Positions 43,001-50,622 of a stretch of 64,000 nucleotides of DNA are shown piece after piece. The stretch's first letter is position 1; the number at the start of each line of letters is the position of its first letter. Both the position numbers and the translations under genes were made by a program. The notes beneath the pieces were generated by a model. The model saw nothing but the letters and a program-made list of their open reading frames with translations. It had not been told where the DNA came from and made no database searches. Source of the stretch: VXLM01 sp965242665 (GTDB taxonomy: Bacteria; Chloroflexota; Dehalococcoidia; Lucifugimonadales; VXLM01); the NCBI GenBank assembly GCA_965242665.1, contig OZ251484.1, positions 2,480,001 to 2,544,000 of the forward strand, given 5' to 3'.

Positions 43001-44704
43001 TCCAACACCAAGAACGTCTCATCCACCACGCGCACTGTGCGCGTCTTCCGCGTTGTCATCACTTACACATCGGGCACAACCGCAAACTCTGGGACGATCT
43101 CCATAGCGTGGCGGCCCATCACCGTCGTCGCCGCATCGTCCCCCGACGACCCGCAGTCCGGAGACGCAAGCAAGCGCACGGTGACACTCACCGCAACCGC
43201 GGACGCCCCCTCCGGCGCGTCCTACTTGTGGCAGTACTGGAACGCAGGCAGTTGGACGAACATCGGATCCGCTTCCACATCTAACACCAAGAGCGTATCG
43301 TCAACCACGCGCGGCACACGGAAGTACCGGGTCGAAGTGAGCCACACTACTACCGCAACGACCGCACAGTCCGACCCGATCTATGTCACGTGGGACGAGT
43401 GGGCGATTGTGGGCGAGATGCTGACCGCCCTACAAACCGCGATGACTGGCGACGCTTCCTACACGACCGCGCAAACCGCACTCTTGACCTGCATGAATGG
43501 GGGTTCCCCTCCACCCTCTCCGCAGTTCACGTCCTTCGACGACATCCTCTCCCGATACACCGGCGATACGAAGACCAAGATGGACACCGGCGGCACGTGC
43601 GCATCGCAGGCAACGACCATGTTCAATACCGTCCAAACCCTCTCGCGCTCCAAGCTGGCCACCCTCAAGAGTGGCAACGTGTTGTACGCCGCCCTGCTCG
43701 AAACGCCGTACGGCCGGCAGTTCGAGGCGAAGGTTGGCGCGCCGTACATCGTCAAGCAGTTCGCATATCTGCTCGCGAATCAGCCGCAAGAACCGAGCGG
43801 CGCATCGGGCGCATCGGGCGGCTCGACCGGGTTCGAATGTCTCCCATCCAACGGACAAGCGCCCGCTACCCTGCAAGGCAAGCTGGACGTGCTAAACTGC
43901 CTCGTGTTCGACACGCCGCACAGCTTCTGGGTCAATAGTGCGGACGGGTTGAAGCGACGGATAAATGATACATATACTTGGCTCGGGTACGGAGACTGGG
44001 AGTGTACTGCCTCACCGGATGGGCCTGTGCCGTCATGCAAGAAGCACGATGTCGCCTTCGGAAGTCTACAGATATTTGCCGGTCAAGCGGGTGTAGATGA
44101 ACAAGGCATCGAACTAGACGAGGCATGGAATCCCAGGAATAAGGCGCTTGCAGACGCCAAGTTCTTCTCTGACATCGCCACGCATGGGTGTCAAAACCAA
44201 AGTTTCATTGCTTCGCATACAGTTTGTCAACTTTCAAAATGGTCGCTGGCAAAACTGTACCATTATTTTGTTGCTCATATGAACAACAAAGGATGGCCAG
44301 TAACCAAGGCAGATATTCGCCATACTGCTAATCTTCCTCGCTTCGTGAGGTGCGACGATGTTCCGAAGATAACAGCAGTTACAGCGACACAGCTGACTTC
44401 ATGGTCCGTCAGAGTGACGTGGACATATGAGGGAAGCAATTGCATTCCAGATATAACAGTTGATCATTTCTCAGTCTGTGCCACTGGATTCTATGATGAT
44501 AGACGAAAGTCGATCAAATATCAATGCAGCAGTAGAGTATCTGGTGCTGCTCGATCTACAGACCTATCTCCTACATTCAACATTCCGTTCCAACCTGGAA
44601 CGATGGAAGTACGCTTCCTGATCGGCATCATACCCAATGATATAGATTATGGGAGTGCAGGATACCCTCCGTATCACTTTAATATTAGTGTGCAGTTGAG
44701 GTAG
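40049..44704 (+). CDS. Exported multidomain protein with C-terminal phospholipase-A2-like domain (putative polymorphic toxin)
   Basis: This 1551-residue protein has a signal peptide (MRRKDIHRIALVWGAAFFCV, cut near A-Q-S), a poly-Pro stretch, a fibronectin type III domain (~120-210), two related Cys-paired beta domains (~240-345, ~427-534) between Thr-Pro linkers, another beta domain (~608-724), two more FN3 domains (~730-830, 830-935) and two Ig-like domains (~940-1115). A helical segment (~1116-1248) leads to a C-terminal module: D-T-P-H-S-F-W, then C1330-K-K-H1333-D1334 and L-A-D1369-A-K-F-F-S-D1375, the C-x-x-H-D and distal Asp pattern of prokaryotic phospholipase A2. It ends in an FN3-like domain. 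The last ~0.5 kb is AT-rich, unlike the rest. Toxin role is inferred from context. Confidence 0.65.
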   Translation: MRRKDIHRIALVWGAAFFCVFVAVNAVVAQSPPDGGASGPSDEEEGATGQDVGNSYEDCISLGFLPYECDILFRPFLPPPPPPPPPPPPPRATVTPTPEPTATNTPRPDPPTATPRPRIAPAPTGFRVTRTTQTSIRLSWNRVTNAHRYRLAYRKSSSSSWSYYYTSGTSRTISGLSKCTAYSFHVRARGDGYPYSTSYGRSSSVSRSTLCPTATPTPTKTRTPTPSPTATRTPTPTRGPTTGATMTISASNGSVTLNHCSDSPDYYPGNAHSFKLYSARTRNGSYRLAASYAAGASGVSGQYSTPCRSYTFSGQTSNRWYYGEGGLTYHEDDWPSSSKVFMCCKPTATPTPTATATRTPTPTPTPTSTGTATATPSPTPTATATDTPTPTPTATDTPTPSPTGTRISTATATATATRTPVPAGESVMTIAVDSSARSVTLGYCWNDPSWNPGNVHTYILERSSDGETFTQAASEDYTYTWRRGVRGQSQPTCPEDAEPHTFRNQTAGLYYRGRGGNANGNEWATSNVVYMSRVNAPTLTPTPTATATNTPTPTPTPTATGTATPSPSPTPTATATDTPIPDPTATDTPTWTPTPTATNTRTPTVARRPSISIADLGRLEFRAGEHSSFTVRAYNLTSGERYKIHVAITSGSVGFDSNCTSKEWEYYLHPASGSTYYSYPAPILYTCGVTTGSASANLFLDPLGRSQTHLSSDTASVTVLSPLPTATPTPVPAGVPVLSGTVYPGSINLSWANVSGAHRYHVRHKVASANTWTNARRSTTNLASSISLSRNTTYEFQARSCRSQSCRNDRRGTASGWGAWSGSLTATTSAPPAPTGLAVKTSISNSVTLEWNKIDGAKYYVRYRPAAGAWTTSAEQTVSDSTASKTTHTVTGLTANTSYSFEVRHRGDGTRYVRSTPGGAARYSAWSSVSTTTPAPSPTASAQAAFTGQSVTLTAPTIGTATPSSYQWQEQSGSSWRNLGSASASNTKNVSSTTRTVRVFRVVITYTSGTTANSGTISIAWRPITVVAASSPDDPQSGDASKRTVTLTATADAPSGASYLWQYWNAGSWTNIGSASTSNTKSVSSTTRGTRKYRVEVSHTTTATTAQSDPIYVTWDEWAIVGEMLTALQTAMTGDASYTTAQTALLTCMNGGSPPPSPQFTSFDDILSRYTGDTKTKMDTGGTCASQATTMFNTVQTLSRSKLATLKSGNVLYAALLETPYGRQFEAKVGAPYIVKQFAYLLANQPQEPSGASGASGGSTGFECLPSNGQAPATLQGKLDVLNCLVFDTPHSFWVNSADGLKRRINDTYTWLGYGDWECTASPDGPVPSCKKHDVAFGSLQIFAGQAGVDEQGIELDEAWNPRNKALADAKFFSDIATHGCQNQSFIASHTVCQLSKWSLAKLYHYFVAHMNNKGWPVTKADIRHTANLPRFVRCDDVPKITAVTATQLTSWSVRVTWTYEGSNCIPDITVDHFSVCATGFYDDRRKSIKYQCSSRVSGAARSTDLSPTFNIPFQPGTMEVRFLIGIIPNDIDYGSAGYPPYHFNISVQLR
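42746..43973 (+). repeat. Long direct repeat, copy 1 (~1.23 kb, within the giant gene)
   Basis: From TCCTTCGAGGTGCGCCACC to GAAGCGACGGATA this segment matches 47934-49166 base for base with only scattered differences (roughly 95% by eye, plus small indels in the Ser/Gly linker). It covers the end of the third FN3, both Ig-like domains, the helical segment and the D-T-P-H-S-F-W motif. Beyond it the two genes diverge sharply. Confidence 0.9.
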
Positions 44705-44706
44705 AC

Positions 44707-45285
44707 ATGACAAACATCTTCTTTGGCATACTTCTATTTAATGCTGCATCCGTAGTAGGAATTTTGCAAAGTATCCTATGGACAGGATTGATTTGGATGC
44801 CGTTCGCCACCGCTACTTGTGCGTTTGTTGCACGAAGGAAAGGCCTTGACATCAGGGCCTATAGTGTTGCAGGAGCAGTGTACTCTATACTCTTCGTCAT
44901 ACCATGGATATACTTGATGCTTCGGATGCACCGTATTTCCGTGAACAGACGTGTCGTGCATGGTATATATGTTGTGATGTATGTGTATGTTTGGATGCTG
45001 GGGATTATGGTTTTGAATGTGACAATGGTCTTCGATTCTGATTGGCGGGGAGTTGGCATTCTCTTACTACTCGTCAATGTGATTACCTGGATAGTATCTG
45101 CTGATATGGTACAACGGAGAAATCGTTACGACAGAGAACAAGAAGCCCTGATCGTCAGGAGGCATAATGTAGAGTATGAGAACGAAATTAGGCGAACGTC
45201 ATTGCCTCATTTCGTCTACATCATTCCCTTTGCTATAGTACTTGCCTGGATGCTGGTACTTTACTTGATTGGGATGATACTCTGA
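44707..45285 (+). CDS. Multi-spanning membrane protein, putative immunity protein (type A)
   Basis: The 192-residue protein has five likely membrane spans (~4-28, 30-45, 55-75, 88-107, 115-135, with another at ~170-190). It starts two bases after the stop of the giant gene, with its ribosome site inside the final codons (TTGAGGTAG), so the two are translationally coupled. Parts resemble the proteins at 45361 and 50031: A-G-A-V-Y-S-I-L-F-V-I-P-W-I-Y-L-M-L-R-M-H and Y-I-I-P-F-A near the end. It is AT-rich. No known family is recognised. Position and variability suggest it protects the producer from the C-terminal domain upstream, in the membrane, where a phospholipase would act. Confidence 0.6.
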   Translation: MTNIFFGILLFNAASVVGILQSILWTGLIWMPFATATCAFVARRKGLDIRAYSVAGAVYSILFVIPWIYLMLRMHRISVNRRVVHGIYVVMYVYVWMLGIMVLNVTMVFDSDWRGVGILLLLVNVITWIVSADMVQRRNRYDREQEALIVRRHNVEYENEIRRTSLPHFVYIIPFAIVLAWMLVLYLIGMIL

Positions 45286-45296
45286 AAGAGCCTTCG

Positions 45297-45348
45297 CCCA
45301 CCGTAGTACGGCGAACAAGAAGTGAACTTGAAGATATCAAACCGGTAG
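45297..45348 (+). pseudogene. 3' tail of a lost second toxin gene
   Basis: These bases match the end of the second module gene (49967-50018), from ACCGTA to the stop (CAAACCGGTAG), nearly identically. Nothing of the gene upstream remains. The tail still precedes a copy of the matching membrane-protein gene, so module and partner were copied together and the module was later lost. Confidence 0.7.
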
Positions 45349-45360
45349 AGGAGTATAGTT

Positions 45361-45954
45361 CTGCTAGCATTCGGCATCATATTTTTCCTGGCATTCATGC
45401 TTCCTGCACTTATCGTTCTGTCGATGCCTTTCGGGGTGTTGTTTGCGCCGTTTGCCGCACTGATATGCTACATACGCGCGCGTTCGATGGGATTGTCGCC
45501 TGTGCATTACACTCGAGTGGGGGCCCTGTATTCGATCCTTCTCTTCTTTCCTTGGATATATCTGATACTTCGAATGCACAACAAGACTGTTCCCAATTTT
45601 CTCATAGGGATAGGATATTTCGTTCTCTATACAATGTGGTTCTTTGCGTCAATAGTGGTCTTCGTAGTGATAGCGATTTTCTTTGGCATTGTAGCCCTTG
45701 GTTTCTTTACTGAGGGCGAAGGTACATATATTCACATACTGATGTTCTGTGCGGTACTTATCACTCTCTGTGTCGACGTTGGGGCATGGATTCTATCCAT
45801 GGTAAGATTGGATCGTTTCCATAGAAATCACATACCGAGCGAAGAAATTCTCCCCGACCGAGCATACATAATGCCCTTCGCATACACACCGGTATGGATT
45901 GTTTTTGCTGTCATATTCTGGTATAGTGGTCAAATCCTCCTAGCCCGTCTTTAG
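45361..45954 (+). CDS. Multi-spanning membrane protein, putative immunity protein (type B, copy 1)
   Basis: This is a membrane protein of 185-197 residues with about five spans, closely similar to the protein at 50031. The first AUG is at 45397, with no ribosome site. AGAGGAG at 45347-45353, overlapping the ghost stop codon, is seven bases before an in-frame CTG at 45361, and starting there adds LLAFGIIFFLAF, completing the first span. I therefore give 45361 as a likely non-AUG start. Conserved segments: Y-S-I-L-L-F-F-P-W-I-Y-L, L-D-R-F-H-R-N-H-I-P-S-E and L-P-D-R-A-Y-I-M-P-F-A-Y. Confidence 0.55.
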   Translation: MLAFGIIFFLAFMLPALIVLSMPFGVLFAPFAALICYIRARSMGLSPVHYTRVGALYSILLFFPWIYLILRMHNKTVPNFLIGIGYFVLYTMWFFASIVVFVVIAIFFGIVALGFFTEGEGTYIHILMFCAVLITLCVDVGAWILSMVRLDRFHRNHIPSEEILPDRAYIMPFAYTPVWIVFAVIFWYSGQILLARL

Positions 45955-45968
45955 AGGAGTCACATAGA

Positions 45969-46208
45969 ATGTTGGCAGAGTACAGATATGTTTATGCGCT
46001 GGTGTTCTGTATATTTCTTGTCCTCCTCTGTGTCGATGTTGTGGCATGGATTCTATCCATGGCAAGATTGGATCATTTCCATAGAAATCACATACCAAGT
46101 GAAGGAATTCTTCCCGACCGACCATACATAATGCCCTTTGCATACGCACTGGTATGGATCGCTGCTGCTGCCATACTGTTTTCGGTAGGGATCAATCTTG
46201 TCTATTGA
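45969..46208 (+). CDS. Half-length copy of the type B membrane protein
   Basis: The 79 residues correspond to the C-terminal half of the proteins at 45361 and 50031 (from F-C-x-x-x-x-x-L-C-V-D-V onward), keeping two spans and L-P-D-R-P-Y-I-M-P-F-A-Y-A-L-V-W-I. An AGAGGAG overlaps the stop of the preceding gene (45952-45959), nine bases before ATG 45969, so it can be translated by coupling. It is probably a partial duplicate; whether it is functional is unknown. Confidence 0.5.
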   Translation: MLAEYRYVYALVFCIFLVLLCVDVVAWILSMARLDHFHRNHIPSEGILPDRPYIMPFAYALVWIAAAAILFSVGINLVY

Positions 46209-46215
46209 CCCTAGG

Positions 46216-46371
46216 GAAGTACTGGTATCCAAGTCTGCTTTGGGCTGGGCAAAGACGGACACCGCCGCAGGCAAGTATACCGTCGCAGTCCGTGCATGCA
46301 CCACTGACGCAACTCCCAAGTGCGGGGACTACGGCTCGCACGGAACCATACTACCGGTAACTCTACCTTGA
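46216..46371 (+). pseudogene. Stranded C-terminal fragment of a fibronectin-like domain
   Basis: A 51-codon open stretch (E-V-L-V-S-K-S-A-L-G-W-A-K-T-D-T then A-A-G-K-Y-T-V-A-V-R-A-C-T) reads as the last strands of an FN3-type domain and stops at TGA 46369. It has no start codon. The first part recurs at 50623. I read it as the old end of a longer exported protein gene that was separated from its body when toxin/immunity modules were inserted. Confidence 0.5.
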
Positions 46372-46393
46372 CGATGCAGAGAGGAGGTCGAAG

Positions 46394-47890
46394 ATGCGCG
46401 AATTCATCCTACGGCACAAAGTTGGGGCAGCGACTATCGTCGCGGCGTTGGTTGTCGCTGCGTTTTCCATCTACTCGGTTCCCTTCAATCCCCCTCTGGG
46501 AGACTGCTTTGGCAGTCTGCTCTCCCAGGATCCACTCATCTGCTATGTGCTCGAACAGGCCGACAGACAAGACATCATCGACGTGGAGACCGTGTACGAC
46601 GCAGACGGCGTCCTCTACTTCTCTCTCAGGCAAGATGATGAACTGAGTAGCAACGTGTACGAGTTTTTCGAGGCGAAAGCCGTCGAGTTCTACGACCGTT
46701 GGCCAGACGACGTTCCCGTGCTTTCGTTCTATGACGAGTGCGTAGAACATCTGAAGCCAACCTACCGAGAATGTTACCTAGAGTTGGGCGCTCTGCCAAA
46801 GTCGAAGGTCTATGATGAGATTCGGTTTCATACGGGCGACGAGACTGCGCGCCGTCTACTGCCCGGCTGGGCGACATGGCGACAGGTATGGCCTGCCGTT
46901 GCCGGCGGAGCCTCTGGTTCTTCCGAAACGCCTACTACTTTCGATGTCTCCGATGTCGACATGACGAACCTTCCCCCTGGGGTAGACGCTGCAGGGTCTG
47001 TTCTTGCATCGCGTGGGAGAGAATGGACAGCATACCTCCAAGTCAAGAATCCCCCTGAGGATCCGGATAAGCTAGAAGCCCTGAAAGAATTCCTAGCGCC
47101 CCCATGCGATCAATCGGCTGTTTGTACCAGAATATACGATGCTAGGACGGATCATACTACAGTGATAGCGACGGCGCCCAGCGTAAATCCGGGTACCCCA
47201 GTAACGTTTCATGGGCCTCTGGCGAACGCTACCACTACGATAGCCATTAGGTCGTCAGACTTGAAAGCCTATCACGCCGATCTTTCAAGTCTCTTGCCGA
47301 CCAGTGCTTCCTCTGTCAGTATGAGTTCATCTGTAAACGAGAAACAAACCCAAGCTACTGAGGTAGTGATCATTCCCGTGAAGTACGGCCCTGGGGAATT
47401 GGCTCGTTGGGTGGAGATCCTGGATCGGTTTGCCACGTCGCGCGGGAACACCATTGGGATTATGCGCGCAGAGGTCAGCACAAATACTGATTCCTGGGGG
47501 CTAGGGACTGATGCCGTATGGCCGTTGGATAGTTTGAGGCCGGTAGAACACGAATCACACTCGGAATTGCGAGAGACGATCGCAGTAGTTGGTTTTGATG
47601 CACAGAAAATAGCTGACTCTCTTCCGACACTGCTGCCGTTGCTGAGTATTCCAGTCGATTCAGTAGGAGTTGTTGCTACTGAATCGAGAGTAAGCAACGC
47701 GTATAGTGTTCCCCTGGTGAACCTACCTAAACCACATGGCCGTGAGCTCACTCCGCCAGTACGCGTCGCGTCCGCAGTGGGTGTGCCCGTGCCGCTGCTG
47801 TTGCTCGCCCGGAACGTTGGCGCGGTGTTGGTCGCGGGCGGTATCGTCGCGCTCGTGCTGCGTCTGCGACGCCGCCGCGCGCCGGGGTGA
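46394..47890 (+). CDS. Membrane-anchored protein of unknown function, 498 aa
   Basis: I do not recognise a family. An N-terminal hydrophobic segment (AATIVAALVVAAFSIYSVPF) acts as signal or anchor; four Cys lie in the first ~120 residues. The middle (~130-450) is a mixed soluble region. A C-terminal span (LLLLARNVGAVLVAGGIVALVLRL) and RRRRAPG end anchor it. Topology (outside domain, C-terminal anchor) is that of a surface protein. The ribosome site GAGGAGG is strong. It stands between two sets of toxin-like modules, 23 bases after the FN3 remnant. It may be a delivery or attachment component, or the original neighbour of the exported protein. Confidence 0.55.
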   Translation: MREFILRHKVGAATIVAALVVAAFSIYSVPFNPPLGDCFGSLLSQDPLICYVLEQADRQDIIDVETVYDADGVLYFSLRQDDELSSNVYEFFEAKAVEFYDRWPDDVPVLSFYDECVEHLKPTYRECYLELGALPKSKVYDEIRFHTGDETARRLLPGWATWRQVWPAVAGGASGSSETPTTFDVSDVDMTNLPPGVDAAGSVLASRGREWTAYLQVKNPPEDPDKLEALKEFLAPPCDQSAVCTRIYDARTDHTTVIATAPSVNPGTPVTFHGPLANATTTIAIRSSDLKAYHADLSSLLPTSASSVSMSSSVNEKQTQATEVVIIPVKYGPGELARWVEILDRFATSRGNTIGIMRAEVSTNTDSWGLGTDAVWPLDSLRPVEHESHSELRETIAVVGFDAQKIADSLPTLLPLLSIPVDSVGVVATESRVSNAYSVPLVNLPKPHGRELTPPVRVASAVGVPVPLLLLARNVGAVLVAGGIVALVLRLRRRRAPG

Positions 47891-47906
47891 GGGATGGGGG
47901 GCGATA

Positions 47907-50018
47907 ATGCGAGATTTCGTCATGCGGTGTAACTCCTTCGAAGTGCGCCACCGCGGCGACGGAACCCGATACGTGCGATCCACCCCGGGCGGCGCCGCGC
48001 GCTATAGCGCCTGGTCATCCGTCTCGGCTACGACGCCGGCTCCCTCTCCCACAGCCAGCGCCCTAGCTGCCTTCACCGGGCAATCAGTAACCCTGACCGC
48101 GCCAACCATAGGAACCGCAACCCCCTCGTCCTACCAGTGGCAGGAACGATCAGGAAGCAGCTGGAGGAACTTGGGCTCAGCATCAGCATCCGCCACGAAG
48201 AACGTCTCATCCACCACGCGCGGGGTTCGCGTCTTCCGCGTCGTCATCACATACACATCGGGCCCACCCGCGAACTCCGGGACGGTCTCCATAGCGTGGC
48301 GGCCCATCACCGTCGTCGCCGCATCGTCCCCCGACGACCCGCAGTCCGGAAGCGCCAGCAAGCGCACGGTGACCCTCACCGCAACCGCGGACGCTCCCTC
48401 CGGCGCGTCCTACTTGTGGCAGTACTGGAACTCAGGCAGTTGGACGAACATCGGATCCGCTTCCACATCTAACACCAAGAGCGTCTCATCCACCACGCGC
48501 GGCACACGGAAGTATCGGGTCGAAGTGAGCCACACTACTACCGCAACGACCGCGCAGTCCGACCCGATCTATGTCACCTGGGACGAATGGGCGATTGTGG
48601 GCGAGATGCTGACCGCCCTACAAACCGCGATGACTGGCGACGCTTCCTACACGACCGCGCAAACCGCACTCTTGACCTGCATGAATGGGGGCTCCCCTCC
48701 ACCCTCTCCGCAGTTCACGTCCTTCGACGACATCATGTCCCGATACACTGGCGCGGTCAAGACCAAGATGGATACCGGCGGCGCGTGCGCATCGCAGGCA
48801 ACGACCATGTTCAATACCGTCCAAACCCTCTCCCGCTCCAAGCTCGCCACACTCAAGGCCGGCAACACCGTGTACTCCACCCTGCTCGAAACCCCACAAG
48901 GCAGGCAGTGGGAGGCGAAGGTTGGAGCGCCGTACATCGTCAAGCAGTTCGCATATCTGCTGGCAAATCAGCCGCAAGAACCGAGCGGCGTATCCGGTGC
49001 TTCGGATGCCCCGACGCCCATTCAGCGCGCAGGGTTCGACTGCCTCCCGTACAGCGGACGCGCCCCCGCCACCCTGCAAGGCAAGCTGGATGTGCTAAAC
49101 TGCCTCGTGTTCGACACGCCGCATAGCTTCTGGGTCAATAGTGCGGACGAGTTGAAGCGGCGGATAGACCACCAATACCGACGAGCCGACGGCGAGATGG
49201 TTGGGCCGCTTAACTGGCTCGGGTACGGTGATTGGGTATGTACGTGGTTTCCGGATGTTTCCGACCCGATATGTCGAAAGCACGACGTTGCCCTCGCCAG
49301 CCTGAAGAAGTTTGCAGGGGCTACACCGGGCAGCGAAGAAGATGGCGAGATGGACGAGACCTGGAATCCAAGGAACAAACATCTTTCCGACGCAAAGCTC
49401 CATGCAGATATCCAAGAGCACGACTGTAAAAATGTTGGTAGCGGGCAGGGAAGTGTTGCTTGTGCAACCTTCCGAATTTTGCCATTTGTTACTCTAGCAG
49501 GAGCAATGCATTGGGGGGTAAGCAAGCTCAATTCTCCGTGGCCTGTAACTGAGCATGAAGTGGAACATGCTGAGTCTTTCCCTCGATTCGTCAGGTGCGA
49601 TGTTCCTCGCGTCACTCCCAGACCACTGACAAGGAACGGAACAACGATTAGTGCAACATGGACATATAGCCCAGGTTGCATTCAGGATATCACGGTCGAT
49701 CACTATCAGCTCTGTTGGGATGTCTCGGTCTCAGTTCTGACTCGAACTGTCTGCCGTCAGACGTCTGACGGCGGCACAAGCGCTTCATTTACTGTTCCCC
49801 TATACTGGAGATCTATCACACTCAGGACGGTGGAAATCAAGCCCAACAACATCGCATATGGTTCTGATCGCGTTCCCGAGTGGTTCAGGAATCTTCTTGC
49901 AGATATTCCCCGGCCGATTCCTCAACTTCTGAAGGAGATCATCGATCGTCAGGAAGTGCTTCCGATCACACCGTACTATGGCGAACAAGAAGTGAACTTG
50001 AAGATATCAAACCGGTAG
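47907..50018 (+). CDS. Orphan C-terminal toxin-like module (no secretion signal)
   Basis: The 703-residue ORF begins MRDFVMRCN and joins at once the F-E-V-R-H-R-G-D-G segment found at residue ~905 of the giant protein. It then has the same two Ig-like domains, helical segment and D-T-P-H-S-F-W, and a variant catalytic core: C456-R-K-H459-D460 and L-S-D-A-K-L-H-A-D-I. The end is another FN3-like domain plus a different ~45-residue tail. There is no signal peptide, so it is not exported as it stands. GGGGGG precedes ATG 47907. This is the form of an orphan module that can be swapped into the full gene by recombination. Confidence 0.65.
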   Translation: MRDFVMRCNSFEVRHRGDGTRYVRSTPGGAARYSAWSSVSATTPAPSPTASALAAFTGQSVTLTAPTIGTATPSSYQWQERSGSSWRNLGSASASATKNVSSTTRGVRVFRVVITYTSGPPANSGTVSIAWRPITVVAASSPDDPQSGSASKRTVTLTATADAPSGASYLWQYWNSGSWTNIGSASTSNTKSVSSTTRGTRKYRVEVSHTTTATTAQSDPIYVTWDEWAIVGEMLTALQTAMTGDASYTTAQTALLTCMNGGSPPPSPQFTSFDDIMSRYTGAVKTKMDTGGACASQATTMFNTVQTLSRSKLATLKAGNTVYSTLLETPQGRQWEAKVGAPYIVKQFAYLLANQPQEPSGVSGASDAPTPIQRAGFDCLPYSGRAPATLQGKLDVLNCLVFDTPHSFWVNSADELKRRIDHQYRRADGEMVGPLNWLGYGDWVCTWFPDVSDPICRKHDVALASLKKFAGATPGSEEDGEMDETWNPRNKHLSDAKLHADIQEHDCKNVGSGQGSVACATFRILPFVTLAGAMHWGVSKLNSPWPVTEHEVEHAESFPRFVRCDVPRVTPRPLTRNGTTISATWTYSPGCIQDITVDHYQLCWDVSVSVLTRTVCRQTSDGGTSASFTVPLYWRSITLRTVEIKPNNIAYGSDRVPEWFRNLLADIPRPIPQLLKEIIDRQEVLPITPYYGEQEVNLKISNR
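47934..49166 (+). repeat. Long direct repeat, copy 2 (~1.23 kb, within the orphan module)
   Basis: It matches 42746-43973 as described there. The left junction lies 27 bases after the ATG of the orphan gene, showing where the copied block was joined. Confidence 0.9.
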
Positions 50019-50030
50019 AGGAGTATAGTT

Positions 50031-50621
50031 CTGCTAGCATTCGGGATCATATTTTTCCTGGCATTCATGCTTCCTGCATTTATCGTGCTGTCGATGCCTT
50101 TCGGAGTGTTGTTTGCGCCGTTTGCTGCACTGATATGCTACATACGCGCGAGTTCGATAGGATTGCCCCCCGGACATTATGCCAGAATTGGCGCCCTATA
50201 TTCGACACTCCTCTTCTTTCCCTGGATATATCTGATAGTTCGAATGTTCAACAAGTCCCTTCCCAATTTACTCATAGGAATAGGATATTGTGTTCTCTAC
50301 ACAGCATGGTTCTTCGGGTCAATAGTAGTACTCGCGGTAGTAGCGATCTTCATCGGTATCATAGCTCTTGGTTTCTCTACTGATGTCGAACGTACATATA
50401 TTCACATACTGCTGTTCTGTGCGGTAATTATCATTCTCTGTGTCGATGTTGTGGCATGGATTCTATCCATGGCAAGATTAGATCGTTTCCATAGAAATCA
50501 CATACCAAGCGAAGGATTTCTCCCCGACCGAGCGTACATAATGCCCTTTGCATACGCACTGGTGTGGATCGCCGCCGTCATACTGTTTCTGGTAGGGATC
50601 AATCTTGTCTATAGGCCCTAG
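50031..50621 (+). CDS. Multi-spanning membrane protein, putative immunity protein (type B, copy 2)
   Basis: This is the sister of the 45361 gene (about 80% identical by eye), with the same spans and the same start problem: AGAGGAG overlaps the stop of the orphan module (50016-50023), seven bases before an in-frame CTG at 50031, while the first AUG (50067) has no ribosome site. Conserved are P-W-I-Y-L-I-V-R-M, C-V-D-V-V-A-W-I-L-S-M-A-R-L-D-R-F and R-A-Y-I-M-P-F-A-Y. It is the natural partner of the orphan module. Confidence 0.6.
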   Translation: MLAFGIIFFLAFMLPAFIVLSMPFGVLFAPFAALICYIRASSIGLPPGHYARIGALYSTLLFFPWIYLIVRMFNKSLPNLLIGIGYCVLYTAWFFGSIVVLAVVAIFIGIIALGFSTDVERTYIHILLFCAVIIILCVDVVAWILSMARLDRFHRNHIPSEGFLPDRAYIMPFAYALVWIAAVILFLVGINLVYRP

Positions 50622-50622
50622 G

